64,000 nucleotides of DNA from the NCBI GenBank assembly GCA_963585895.1, contig OY757915.1:93030836-93094835 (forward strand), given 5' to 3'. This document shows positions 32,711 through 44,017 of the stretch, piece after piece; the first letter of the stretch is position 1, and every line of letters begins with the position of its first letter. The translations under genes and the position numbers were made by a program. A model generated the notes under the pieces. That model saw only the letters and a list, made by a program, of their open reading frames with translations, searched no databases and was not told the origin of the DNA. Source of the stretch: Sepioteuthis lessoniana (lineage: Eukaryota > Mollusca > Cephalopoda > Myopsida > Loliginidae).

Positions 32711-34005
32711 TTTTGGTTTGGTTTGGCTTCGGTTTATGGCATATCAACCATTATAGATTATTTATAGCAAATCTGCTTTATACATATATATTAAATACAT
32801 ATGATTTGGTTTAGTTGGGTTTTATGGCATATCAACCATTGAAGGTTGTTTAATGCCAAATCCTCTTTATACATATATACCAAATATATAGGATTTGGTT
32901 TGGCTGGGTTTTATGGCATATCAACCATTTTAGGCTACCGGATCCCGTATCCTGTTTATGCGCATCTATTAAATATATATGATTTGAAAACACATTTTTA
33001 AATAACATTTGGAAATGATCATGAGCTTATTTTTTGCATACAGTTAAGTGGTCATTAGTACTTGTAGCTAACACGAATAATTATATCTACTATTATTCAT
33101 TTAAATAGTTATACATATATGATTTGTGAGTGGATTTTTTTAGAGTAATTTCATTTTTAAATAAGTTAGAACTAATTTGTTTGCACTCTAGTATTGGTGT
33201 TGTCTCTACACAGTTAAAAGGTTTCAATTACTGTTATTCAACTCTAATAATTCTATTCAATATTAATCATTAGTTTACTGACCATGAATTTGTCTGCGCA
33301 CAGTTTAAATGTCAAAAACTTCTATTTGACCCATAGATGAGACCCTATCTGGTGCTACCATTACGAGTCTCAGTGTGCAACATACTCATATGCATGCAGA
33401 AACATATTCAACACAATAAAAACGAGCGGACACAGTTCTTTAGAAAAATATACCTCTCACTTTATTCGAAAGGGTTACGAAAGGGTTATTGTGTGAGAGG
33501 TGGGTTGGAGACTGAACAAAGACTGCAACATAATAACCCCTACTCTTCTGGCCATAGCAGCATTTCTTTCCCGTTCTCCTGGGCTGCTCAATCGGGGGCC
33601 TGGGGGCCCAGCCTCTGCTAGGACATGGTTCTCATTCCAGCATCTTCTCTCCAACTTTGACTTCCTGTCACACCTGGGTTATATAATTATTTGACCTCCA
33701 CCTACTTCCTGTGGTGTCACAATTCGCACTCAATTCAACCCGTCGACAGTCAAGGTTATCACCCGATAACTTCGACCGGATGCATCTGTTATTTACACAG
33801 GTGCATTTCTCATCTGACAGCTCGGCCGGGTCAGAGGTCAATATGTTACAAGTTGACCTGGAGGCAATGGCAATAAAGGGGTATTCGCCATTCCTCAGAG
33901 CTCCTGGACTGGAGCCGTATCGTCAGATTGTTTAGTGTCATATCCAAGACATTCATTGAGGGAGCCTTATTCATCTACAGAGATGCATCCCCAGTCAACT
34001 GGGCT
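32711..34005 (-). mobile_element. SINE-A copy with three tandem tails, split by a solo LTR
   Basis: The tail word GGCATATCAACCATT starts near 32,738, 32,827 and 32,915, giving an 89-bp period. Body sequence reaches 33,375 (CATAGATGAGACCCTATCTG) and resumes after the LTR at 33,851 with GTTGACCTGGAGGCAATGGC, ending in the head CAGTCAACTGGGC. Confidence 0.8.
33376..33850 (-). mobile_element. Solo LTR nested in SINE-A
   Basis: Ends TGCAACATAC...CAATATGTTACA. Flanks AGTG and AGTT suggest a mutated 4-bp duplication. The complements of AATAAAGTGAGAGG and TTATATAACC are present. The SINE-A body is collinear across the site. Confidence 0.82.
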
Positions 34006-34275
34006 GAATAGATTTCGATTAGTTAATACGAACAACTGAGCAAAGTCAGAAGACTGAGTTTTTCTGCTGAATAAGAGAATTTCAAACTGAACTGAGAAAC
34101 ACGAAGTCGAATTTGAAAGCGCTTTTGGTTTAATCCTTTTGTTTTTCAGCCTGTTTAGGCTAATATACAAAAGCCGAATCGAAAACTTTTTTATCTTCTT
34201 AATTATGGTTTGGAGCCTCATGATAAAGGCCGGTTTTTGAGGGGGAAAACAGTGAGAAGTTACAAAAATATTACG
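34006..34275. other. Unassigned sequence
   Basis: Nothing recognised. Confidence 0.35.
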
Positions 34276-34611
34276 TTTATCTATTTCTTTTCAGCTCACG
34301 GATAGGAATAACTATCAGCAGCTTTTGAGTTTTGTCCATTTCTTTTCAGCACACGGATAGGAATAACTACCAGCAGCTTTTGAGTTTTGTCCATTTCTTT
34401 TCAGCACACGGATAGGAATAACTATCAGCAGCTTTTGAGTTTTGTCCATTTCTTTTCAGCACACGGATAGGAATAACTATCAGCAGCTTTTGTGTTTTGT
34501 CCATTTCTTTTCTGCACACGGATAGGAATAACTATCAGCAGCTTTTGAGTTTTGTCCATTTCTTTACAGCACACGGATAGGAATAACTATCAGCAGCTTT
34601 TGAGTTTTGTC
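34276..34611. repeat. 55-bp tandem repeat, six copies
   Basis: CACGGATAGGAATAACTA starts at 34,297, 34,352, 34,407, 34,462, 34,517 and 34,572, an exact 55-bp period. Units differ by only one to three bases, so the array is young or homogenised. Confidence 0.97.
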
Positions 34612-34669
34612 CGAGAGCAACCGCCAGTAAAACCCATTTTCGATTTAACAAACGTCGAGATGTCATCGT

Positions 34670-35200
34670 TATTACTAAGCTTAGTTTAGCCTGACACAAG
34701 ACCGTAATTCTTGAGCACCTAATGAAAATCGTGCTCCACAGAAAACATGAGCTATTGAATGAAGAGCTTGTTATCCATTATCACACGAAGAAGCAACGTG
34801 CTACTTTCTAAGTTTAGCTTATTCTGGTTCGAGAACGTAAGGAATATCGAACGCAAACGTTTAAGAATGATTTCTACAACTGATAGTTCACTATCAATTA
34901 CATTAGTGATGTGACTCGGTATTTGCAAAGCTAGGATTAGTCTGGCACAAGGCCATAGTTATAGTGTGTCTGATAAGGATTGAGCTCTAAACAGTAAAAA
35001 TTATCTGTATGATTAATAGCTCATTTTCCATTATTTACAAGTCTCATTAGGCGCTCCTTTCATTCAGTCTTGTGCCACATCGAAGCAAAAGAGCTTTGTA
35101 AATTATCATTACTTTACCACAAGTATACCAGGTAATTGCTAAGCTTACTTCAGTCTAGCACAGTATTCTGAGTTTTTCATAAAAATCGATATCTTTTCGT
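34670..35200. repeat. Degenerate tandem repeat, about 210-250 bp
   Basis: AAGCTTAGTTTAGCCTGACA (34,676), AAGCTAGGATTAGTCTGGCA (about 34,928) and AAGCTTACTTCAGTCTAGCA (about 35,141) are diverged forms of one word. Each is followed by related text. Confidence 0.55.
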
Positions 35201-36544
35201 AATCTAATAACTTGGCCAATTCTTGTTCAAATGATTTCAAATTTTAACACTATGTGTTGAAACAACTCCATATTATATCTTCGATATTTCAGGGTTTTTT
35301 ACTCGGTATGAAAATGTCATTCACTGGAATAGGAAAGGCGTTTAAACATTGAATATAGAATTTTGACCGCCCCCAAACTATATTTAAATTCATTAGTAAA
35401 TAAACGATAAAGCAGAACAGAAAGGATGAAAACTCGCTTATGCCAGCAGAAAATAGCTTCTATATTGGTTAGTATGTCTTTAAGTCCTACTAATTTAAAA
35501 TGCTGAAAATTTTACAAAATTATATGCTGTTTTATTCTTCGTAAAATATTGCTTAAACTCTGTATTTTAAATGTAAAGAGACTCTTACTATAAACCCAAA
35601 TTGAATATATGACTGTCCAAATTGTCAGCGAACACGGCAAAAAGTTTTTGTATCTTTTCTAAAAGTTTAAAATTCTTAAAGCCCCCTCTCCAACAGTAGT
35701 TTAGAAGAAAAACTAAAAAGCCTAAAACTCCCAATGTCACCACACCAAAACAAAACAGATATAATGACGAAATATCTAGATTTGTAAAAGATATAAAATT
35801 CTTATAGTCCCACCCCCACTGTAGTTTAGAAGAAGAACTAAAAAGCCTAAGCAAAAGTCCCAATGACGCAAAAAATAAATAAATAAAACACATTTCAATA
35901 CCAGTATCAGAAGATAGGTGAAAATATACCAAAAACTCTGACGAATGTACCTTAGTCCTGGACTTTAACTAAGTTAAAACTTAAGGGAAATTAAAGCCCC
36001 CCCTTTTTTTTATCTTATTTTATTTTATTTATTTTTTTACGTACACATGGGAAGCAGCATGGTGGATGTAAAGGTATTTGAATAAACCCATTGACGGCCA
36101 AAATCAATACCTAAACTGGTCCTGGACGTGAGTTTTGCGACTTAACGCTCAGGATAGTAAGTTCGATCGGGGAACTACAGCTGCTCATCTCTAAGAGTGG
36201 CTTCTATAGAAGAGAATAAAAACAGCCATCGAAATATAACCATGGCATATACTATTAAAATTTGAGATGATTTGAACGACAATTGGTCAAGTCATTAGAT
36301 TACGAAATGAAATCAATTTTTCTGAAAATATCCTGTATTTTTTTTTTTAATTTTTTGCAAATGTTCTTTTAGAAACAAAGAAATAAGTGAGGAATTTTTT
36401 TTTTATTTCTATTCCCTTTCGCATGATTTAGCATCCTTTTAACAATGCAACATCAATGTACAACTTAATTGTTTTTGTGTAATTTGTTTTTAAAAGATTG
36501 AAAGACAAGGAAAATAGCTGCAGTACTATTTGTAGGAATTTCAA
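35201..36544. other. Mostly unassigned; one diverged direct repeat
   Basis: GTAGTTTAGAAGAA then AACTAAAAAGCCTAA occurs at about 35,696 and 35,822. A 114-codon minus frame (35,588-35,932) lies across this duplication and has no recognisable domain. Confidence 0.4.
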
Positions 36545-37705
36545 AGTTGGGATATTCTAAAAGTACTAATATTCTAAAATTACTAATATTCTAAAATTAC
36601 TAATATTCTAAAGTACTAATATTCTAAAAGTACTAACATGCTAAAAGTACTAATATTCTAGAATTACAAATATTTTAAAAGTACTAATATTCTAAAGTTA
36701 CTAATATTCTAAAAGTACTAATATGCTAAAAGTACTAATATTCTAAAAGTACTAACATGCTAAAAGTACTAATATTCTAGAATTACAAATATTCTAAAAG
36801 TACTAATATGCTAAAATTACTAATAATCTAAAGTTACTAATATTCTAAAATTACTAATATTCTAAAATTACAAATATTCTAAAGTTACTAATATTCTAAA
36901 ATTACTAATATTCTAAAATTACAAATATTCTAAAATTACTAATATTCTAAAAGTACTAATATTCTAAAAGTACTAATATTCTTAAATTACTAATATTCTA
37001 AAAGTACTAACATGCTAAAAGTACTAATATTCTAGAATTAGAAATATTTTAAAAGTACTAATATACTAAAGTTACTAATATTCTAAAATTACTAATATTC
37101 TAAAGTACTAATATTCTAAAATTACTAATATTCTAAAAGTACTAATATTCTAAAAGTACTAACATGCTAAAAGTACTAATATTCTAGAATTACAAATATT
37201 CTAAAAGTACTAATATGCTAAAATTACTAATATACAAAAAGTACTAATATTCTAAAGTACTAATATTCTAAAAGTACTAATTTTCTAAAATTACTGATAT
37301 TCTAAAATTACTAATATTCTAAAGTACTAATATTCTAAAAGTACTATCATGCTAAAAGTACTAATATTCTAGAATTACAAATATTTTAAAAGTACTAATA
37401 TTCTAAAGTACTAATATTCTAAAAGTACTAATATGCTAAAAGTACTAATATTCTAGAATTACAAATATTCTAAAAGTACTAATATGCTAAAATTACTAAT
37501 ATTCTAAAGTTATAATTATTCTAAAATTACTAATATTCTAAAAGTACTAATATTCTAAAAGTACTAATATTCTAAAATTATTAATATTCTAAAATTACAA
37601 ATATTCTAAAAGGACTAATATTCTAAAAGTTCTAATATTCTAAAAATACAAATATTCTAAAATTACTAATTTTCTAAAATTATTAATATTCTAAAAGTAC
37701 TAATA
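36545..37705. repeat. AT-rich minisatellite, units of about 13-16 bp
   Basis: More than 70 units of TACTAATATTCTAAAAG/T type, with three recurring variants: ATGCTAAAAGTACTA, TTCTAGAATTACAAATA and the plain form. The CATGC variant recurs at 36,637, 36,756, 37,011, 37,163 and 37,348. About 1.16 kb, without a long ORF. Confidence 0.97.
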
Positions 37706-37986
37706 ACTCGTCTGCCGGTGGCTGAACAAACTCAAAAACAATTTCATTGCTGAGCAAATCTAGGGAAATATTATTGTAGAAAATATTATGCTAAAGGTGT
37801 CTCTTCTTTTCCCAACAATTCAATTACAAACAGACTCATAGATTCATTGATTAATTTATTTTTAATGCATATCAACCTGTCGAGGGTTATTTTCTGCTTA
37901 TATGTTAGGGAATCGTGTTCATTGTACATTCTTGTTTACATTTTCCGTATAGTTGTTTAAGGGATTCTATCGAATATGATACATTA
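37706..37986. other. Unassigned, with SINE-A relative
   Basis: 37,845-37,985 matches the diverged element at 3,680-3,830 (GGGAATCGTGTTCATTG, CTATCGAATATG). Confidence 0.45.
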
Positions 37987-37988
37987 AC

Positions 37989-38250
37989 CGGCCCATTGGT
38001 CTAGTGGGTAGAGTATTCGACCATGAGCCGAAAGACTGGGGTTCAATCCCAGGTCGAGTCATACCAAAGATTCATTAAATGGTACTTGATGCCTCCTTGC
38101 TTAACGCTTAGCATTATAAGGTACGTAACAAGAATAAAGTGGAGTAATCACAGGATAGAGTAGCTTACTCTCCAACACGACGGTGTAGTAGCTAATGAAA
38201 GGGGAGTCTTCGAGTCGCCCTCGATAACGGACACCAAATTTACGTTTAAA
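37989..38250 (+). mobile_element. SINE-C, full length
   Basis: GGCCCATTGGTCTAGTGGGT (A-box region) and GGGGTTCAATCCCAGG (B box), 30-40 bp apart. The standard body follows, ending TCGCCCTCGATAACGG. Best-preserved head of this family in the window. Confidence 0.88.
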
Positions 38251-38309
38251 CTAATGAATTCGTCCTATAAATGGAACAATAACACATACCTCTATAGTTG
38301 ACCTAGTTT

Positions 38310-38631
38310 CAGTTAGGTTTGGTTTAGTTTTATGGCATATCAACCATTGTAGGTTATTTAATGCCAGATCTTCTTTATACATATATATCAAATACATAAT
38401 AATTTGGTTTGATTTGGTTTTATGACATATCAACCACTGGAGGTATTTAATCCCAAATCCTCTTTATATATATATTAAATAAATGAATTGGTTTGGTTGG
38501 ATTTTATGGCTTATAAACCATTGTTGGTTAACTAATGCCAAATCCTCTTTGTACATATATATTAAATATGATTTAGGTCTAATTGGTTTTATGGCATATC
38601 AAGCATTGTAGTTTATTTAATGCCAAATCCT

Positions 38632-38694
<63 letters not shown>

Positions 38695-38785
38695 ATATAT
38701 ATAATTTGCTTTCGTTTTGTTTGGTTTTATGGCATATTAACTAATTTCGGTTATTTAATGCCCAATTCTCTTTATACGTATATAC
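38310..38785 (-). repeat. Concatemer of five SINE-A tails
   Basis: Five tails of about 88 bp in a row, same orientation (ATCAACC-type words at about 38,338, 38,427, 38,514, 38,597 and 38,734). Each has a (TTTGG)-like end and CCAAATCCTCTTTATAC. The fourth holds a (TA)n expansion at 38,635-38,690. No body or head is present. Confidence 0.85.
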
Positions 38786-39784
38786 CACTTGGCAAAAATA
38801 TAAGACCAGCATCAGAAGTGAAGAAAAGGTTTTCGTTTACAATTTTTTAACTATGAAAATCAGAATTATGAAAGATATGATTAAGAGACATTTAAATTTA
38901 AAAGAACAAGAAATTTCAATTCATTTTTATATGTATATTAGTATTTATGCTAAATTAATTTTTTTTTTTACATAAATATAAGACCACCAATAAAACCTAA
39001 ACCTTCATTCAATAGAAAAATATATAATATTTCGTCTACGTAATATAAAAGCTATTAAAACTGTAAAACTAAAGGAACTAAATTATCTGAATTTGAGAAA
39101 GGCGAAATTACAGCGCTGAAAAGAGTCAGAAAATCTCAGTGAGAAATTTCGAAGGCCTTAGGACGCAGTAAAACCGTTATCTGCAATTACTTGAAAAGTC
39201 CAAATAAGTATGGAAGAAGAAAACCGAATGTCTGGCCAGAAAAATTATCACAGCAATTCAAGAAAAGAATTGTTAGATAAGTAAAAAGAAAACTTCATCA
39301 ACATCAAAAATATTGAAATCTTTAGTGGCTACTCCTTGCACTACTAGAACAATTAGAAGGCATTTAAATAACGAAAATATTAAGCCTAAGAAAAGAATTC
39401 ATCGTCCAAGGTTAACTATGAAGCACAAAGAAAAACGATTATGCTCATCAATATCAAACCATGAGTGCTAAAGAATAGCGAAAAGTTGTTTTCTCGGGCG
39501 AAAAGAAATTCAATTTAGATGGTCCAGATGGCTTTCAGAAGTACGGGCACACCAAAAATTTTCCCGAAGAGAATTTCTCAACAAGACATAGTAGAGGAAG
39601 ATCCCTTATGATATGGATGGCCTTCTCATTTTCAAGAAAACTTAAACTAAAATTTGTCAGTGGTCGACAAAAAACAGTAGGTTAGGTGACGATGATAAAT
39701 AATTTATCTCCCATTCAAGAAGGGCGTCATCTATGTGGAGAAGAAAGGATTTTTCAGTAGGATAATGCTGCAATCCACAATGTA

Positions 39785-40671
39785 CAGGGTGGAACGATAA
39801 AAGTTTTGTCCTAAAGATAACAACACTACAGCTTTATTTTAAAATTTTTATTGAAAAAATCAATTCAGGTAACTTGATTATGGAGTAGAGCTGACATCTA
39901 TTCAATGTAGCCGCCTTCAGCCTCAATCACCGACTCGATACTGATCCGGAACTGGGAGCATGCCTTTTCCTCAAGCGCCGGCGGGAGGTCGGCTAATACT
40001 CGGCGGATGGCGGCGATTAGGCTGGCTTTGGTGTTGTGGGAGGTCATGTTGGTGATATTCCCGACGTATGACCAAACGAATTAGTCCAGCAGGTTCAGGT
40101 TGGGGGAGGAGGGGGGCAATGAGAGAAGGGTACAAAGTCGTAGCACTCCTTCTGAAGCCAAGCTTGGGTCTCTTTGGACTTGTGGACCGGCGCCGGGTCC
40201 TGCTGCCACACCCAATGTCTGGCATCGGCCACCTGGTTGCACCAGGGGATCACCACACCGCTGGGGAGTTTCATCAATGATTGCATGGACCTTTTCGATG
40301 AACTCCTTGGTCCAGGTCTTTCTAATGGTGTCCTCAGCCTTGGGCTTCCGCTCTACCACCTCCGATGCGTTGAGCTGTACCCTCAACCGTTGAACCGTCC
40401 GGATTTGCATTTTGAGGGTGCTGGCAATGGCCCTGTTGTCATAACGTGGATCGGTAGATAGCATGAGTTGTACAGCGGCGCATCTCCAATCTCGCTCGTT
40501 GAACATTGTGTCACTTTCAGACATGATAGAAAGCTTCTATCGCTCTTGGGATTTGTACACAACTGGCCAACTTGTAGATGGTCTGCAACAAAAAAAGAAA
40601 ACCGGTTTTCATTAAACGGAAATGGAATCATGTGGTCTTTTCTAGGGTGACAATTTTATCATTCCACCTTG
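39785..40671 (-). mobile_element. Mariner/IS630-like element inserted in the Tc1, TA duplication
   Basis: Inverted ends CAGGGTGGAACGATAAAAG and (complement of right end) CAAGGTGGAATGATAAAAT are flanked by TA at 39,783-39,784 and 40,672-40,673. Removing it restores the Tc1 frame. At 887 bp it is shorter than a full element, so it is internally deleted. Confidence 0.92.
39898..40524 (-). pseudogene. Internally deleted mariner/IS630-like transposase
   Basis: Starts MSESDTMFNERDWRCAAVQL with a helix-turn-helix region (NRAIASTLKMQIRTVQRLRV). Codons up to about KEFIEKVHAIIDETPQRCGD are readable. The central part holding the first catalytic Asp is deleted. The C-terminal part is in another frame: VWQQDPAPVHKSKETQAWLQ (the WQQD Asp), then a stop where the family has LDYFVWSYV, then HNTKASLIAAIRR and EAEGGYIE-stop at 39,898. 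A non-autonomous deletion derivative. Confidence 0.85.
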
Positions 40672-40949
40672 TATCAATAACAAAGAAGTACTGGCTTGAA
40701 AAAAAAAGACTTCTTGACCACCCTATAGAAAATTGGTAGATTTTTGCAAAAGTCTATGAAGGAGATCAATAGTACACAACAATTTCTGAACTCAAAAATT
40801 GCAATCTTAGACGTATGAGAAAATATCTTCGTTTCGAATTTGAGAAACTAATTGATTGTATGCCTAGCCAAATTTTTGAAATTGTCAAAGCTAACGGCAG
40901 ATCTACAAAATATTAAATGAAAAATTATCTTTATATTCTATGAAATGGT

Positions 40950-41430
40950 TTCAAATATTGCTATCATAGATGATTTTATGTGTACACAATAAAATGGTTT
41001 CCAGCATCGCTTCGTAACACTAAAAAATCAATTAAGGCACACAGTCAAATAGTTTCTAGTATCGCTAATCAATACTAATAAATTTATTCAACATTACCCA
41101 TTCGTTAGCACTCAGTTAAATTGTTCCACTTTTTCCTTTGTATCACTAACAATTCAATTAAAAATCATTCATTTGTTTATATACAGTTAAATAGTGAAAC
41201 AGTTCAGTTTCTAACAACTCGATTAAACGTAAGTCATTTGCTTTCACATAGTTTACATATCAAACAGTTCTACTTGACCCATAGATAGGATCCTATCAGG
41301 TATTACCACTTCAAGTCAGCGTGGACCTGGGAGCAATAGCAGTGCATGGATATTCCCTATTCCTCAAAGCTCTAGGGCTAGAGCCTCACCATCAGATTGT
41401 TTAATTTCATATCCAGGACACTACCAAATT
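40950..41430 (-). mobile_element. SINE-A copy without tail
   Basis: Minisatellite units (ACAGTTAAATAGTTTC types), body TAGGATCCTATCAGGT, and CATATCCAGGACACTACC at right. Head truncated. Confidence 0.75.
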
Positions 41431-41835
41431 TAATATGTATACTTTTTAGACTCAAGTGAGTGTATTTCCTAGTTTGCTGGCATGGTTAGGCGCATGTGGT
41501 TTTCTACTGTTTTACTGGTTTATCAACCGTGAAAATTTGTTGGCTGCTTCTACTGCAAAAGCAACAAAATTTTGATGCTTTCGCGACTACTTCATTTTCT
41601 CCTCTTTTGCTTCCCTAAATCTTGCCAAAAAAAAAAGAGTTCTTAACTCAAAAGGAGACAATTTAAAACAAAGAAAAAATGCTTCAATTATTTTTGCAGT
41701 CACAGTAAGAATCTAACGCACTACACTGAAAGATCTGTTAAATTTATTGGTCATTAACCATTACATCAGGGTTACATGACCTTGTATATACGATGCTCAT
41801 CAGGAACAAGTATGGGGTGCATTCTCTGAAGAGGG
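41431..41835. other. Unassigned sequence
   Basis: Nothing recognised. Confidence 0.35.
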
Positions 41836-41990
41836 GTAAGCCTCCAATTACACTCTGATAATTTACTAAGCTTTTTTGCTAAGATGTAGCACAAGGCTGC
41901 ATGAATTGGGCACCTAATGAGACTCGAACTCACTCGTGTAGGTTTGCTAGTCTACCTTGCTAACCATTACACCACCCGAGGTGCCCTACC
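41836..41990 (-). mobile_element. SINE-B2 copy
   Basis: TAAGATGTAGCACAAGGC, then GAGACTCGAACTCACTCG (B-box complement), TAACCATTACACCA (A-box complement) and CGAGGTGCC. Confidence 0.82.
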
Positions 41991-42169
41991 TGGGTCTACT
42001 CTGACCCAGAATGGTACAACCTGTTACCATCCATGTTTAATTTTTTTTGTATTCGATAGGAATTCTTGAAGCCCTACAACCATGAATAAGTTTACTTTGG
42101 AATTTTTTTTAAGTGGCATGTCAATCTTCAAGGGTTATTTAATGCCAAAGCCATCCTTGTTGAAGAACG

Positions 42170-42600
42170 GTGGTGGTACTATTTATCCTATATCAGGAGA
42201 GGTTAGTAGGGCCAAACCTTTCCCGAGGGTATTAAAACGATGGTGAACATAAAAGCACGAACAGAGTTTGAACTCACTGACTTGGATGTCGCAGACCAGC
42301 AGATTAGCCACAACTCAGCGGGAATTACCCTCCCCAATAAATAAGTTGTACTGGGAATAGTTACTTGAATCTATAATTTTTACTTAGGAACATTATTATG
42401 AGGTACTTGAAACCATACAACCGGGGTCAAATTATTTGTATTTGATAGAAATACTTGATATATAACTGTGTGGGAAAAATAAACTATAAAGAAACGACCC
42501 CACAAAAATGCAAATATAATGAACGCAATTCCCTAACCTCTAAGCATTAAATAACACTAGCTGAGCTGGCATGCTGTTAAATTCAATCAACCAATCACAA
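42170..42600. mobile_element. tRNA-like SINE remnant and SINE-D
   Basis: 42,170-42,335 is a minus-strand tRNA-like SINE (AGAGTTTGAACTCACTG). 42,340-42,600 is a plus-strand SINE-D (GAGGTACTTGAAACCATAC, then GCATTAAATAACACTAGC and TTCAATCAACCAATCA). Confidence 0.6.
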
Positions 42601-42623
42601 AGAACCCTACTGAACTCAGCAGG

Positions 42624-42626
<3 letters not shown>

Positions 42627-42714
<88 letters not shown>
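42627..42714. repeat. (TA)n(TG)n microsatellite
   Basis: Uninterrupted dinucleotide run of about 88 bp. Confidence 0.97.
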
Positions 42715-42716
<2 letters not shown>

Positions 42717-43345
42717 TAAACGAGAAAACTAACTTTGAGTGAACGTTGAAGAGCCTAATAAGTTGTGACATGGATTTAATTTTTTTTTTTTTCTGAGTGT
42801 GTGAAAACGAGTTCTGTGGATGTAACCTCAAGATCTGTAGCAAACTGATCTACAGTCACAACAACAGGGCATTTGTTTATCCTGAAGTAAAAACAAAAAA
42901 ATAAACGGAGAGAGCAGAGACACAGAGACACAGAAAAAATGACTAAGCCAATAACGAATTAACAAGTAAACTTTGCAAATAGACAAGAAAGAAATTAAAG
43001 AAGAAACACGAGAAGCAAGTCCCATTAACTCTTAAAGACTTGAGCTAACGTAACCAATTTTTTTTTTATAGCTTCCTATGAATGTTTTGTTGAACTGTAA
43101 AAGTGTCTGGTCGCATTTAGACTTCAACAATCGTATTTCAGCATAAAATTCTTCCTCGCTGTCTCTCCAGATAAAGATCTAAACCGCGTCGTCAGGACAA
43201 GCGATACAGAATTCCATAAAAAGACAATGCTTTACTTTGTCTTTCTCAGTTTGTTATCCGTATATTTATGCCTGCGAAGAGAAAGTAAGCCGAGTAGACT
43301 TTGGACTTCTGCGTGATTTTCTACGTGTGGTTCAACTGAGAATCA
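42715..43345. other. Unassigned sequence
   Basis: No gene or family recognised. Confidence 0.4.
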
Positions 43346-43348
43346 GAG

Positions 43349-43921
43349 GTTGGTTTGGTTTATAGGTTTTATGGCATATCAACCTTTGTAGGTTATTTAA
43401 CGCCAAATCCATTTTTATGTAAATAATCTGTTCTATTGAAAACAGTTCAGTTTTGCATAAGTACACAGTTTAATTGTCAAAAACATTTCCATTTCATACT
43501 ATTCAAGCAGTTATATGTAATAATTCAGTTAAGTGTAAATACAACTTTAATGTCGAAAAACAGTTCTATTTGAAATAATTCAGTTAAGCATAAGCACGCA
43601 GTTTAAGTGTAAGTACGGTTTAATTGTCAAAAACGTTTCTATTTCAAGCTATTCAGTTTACTCAATTCAGTTTAGCATAAGTATGCTGTTATTTCTATTT
43701 AACCCATAGATAGGGCCCAATCAGGTGCTACCACTCCAGGCCAGAGTGGACCTGGGAGCGATGGCAATGAAGGGGTACTCCGCATTCCCCAAAGCTCCAG
43801 CACTGCTGGAACCTCACCATCAGATTGTTTAGTGTCATATCCAGGACACTCGTTAGGGGCGGGGTCTTACCCTTCTGCAGAGATGCAGTCAGTGTATTCA
43901 ACAGCCCCAGCTGACTGGGCA
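43349..43921 (-). mobile_element. SINE-A copy, full length
   Basis: Very similar in layout to 19,208-19,773: tail, same unit order, body ATAGGGCCCAATCAGGTGC, and head ending CCCAGCTGACTGGGC. Confidence 0.85.
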
Positions 43922-43961
43922 AGAGAATCAGAGGATTTTGTGTATACGTATGAGTTTATAC

Positions 43962-43996
43962 ACACAAACACACACACACACACACACACACACATA
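43962..43996. repeat. (CA)n microsatellite
   Basis: Direct run of CA. Confidence 0.95.
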
Positions 43997-44017
43997 ATCG
44001 CTTATAAATATATATCA

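Larger units (their letters stand above)
39066..40916 (+). pseudogene. Tc1 transposase, broken
   Basis: Part 1 (39,066-39,783) reads GTKLSEFEKGEITALKR and ALGRSKTVICNYLKSPNKYG (paired-like helix-turn-helix with GRS motif). It then gives KVVFSGEKKFNLDGPDG, in which the first catalytic Asp of the DDE triad is Gly, and QQDNAAIHN, which holds the second Asp. Part 2 (40,672-40,916) resumes in frame after the insertion with KKYWLEKKRLLDHPIENW, containing the third acidic residue (Glu), and ends FEIVKANGRSTKY-stop. There are several internal stops and frameshifts. Length and order match Tc1 transposases of about 340 residues. Lost Asp, stops and insertion make it inactive. Confidence 0.88.
38786..40920 (+). 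mobile_element. Tc1-like transposon, 3' end lost, interrupted
   Basis: The probable 5' terminus lies near 38,788 (CACTTGGCAAAAATATAAGA), and AAATATAAGACCA is repeated near 38,974, as expected for Tc1 inverted-repeat sequence. The transposase remnant runs 39,066-40,916 around an inserted element at 39,785-40,671. The right terminal repeat is missing. A SINE-A begins soon after. Confidence 0.8.

Noticed and set aside
35588..35932. 114-codon hydrophobic frame (minus) as a membrane protein
   Set aside because: It spans a diverged direct repeat in AT-rich DNA, has no family resemblance and no supporting context.
36545..37705. CRISPR-like array
   Set aside because: Repeats and spacers are not distinguishable, period is 13-16 bp, and this is eukaryotic DNA.
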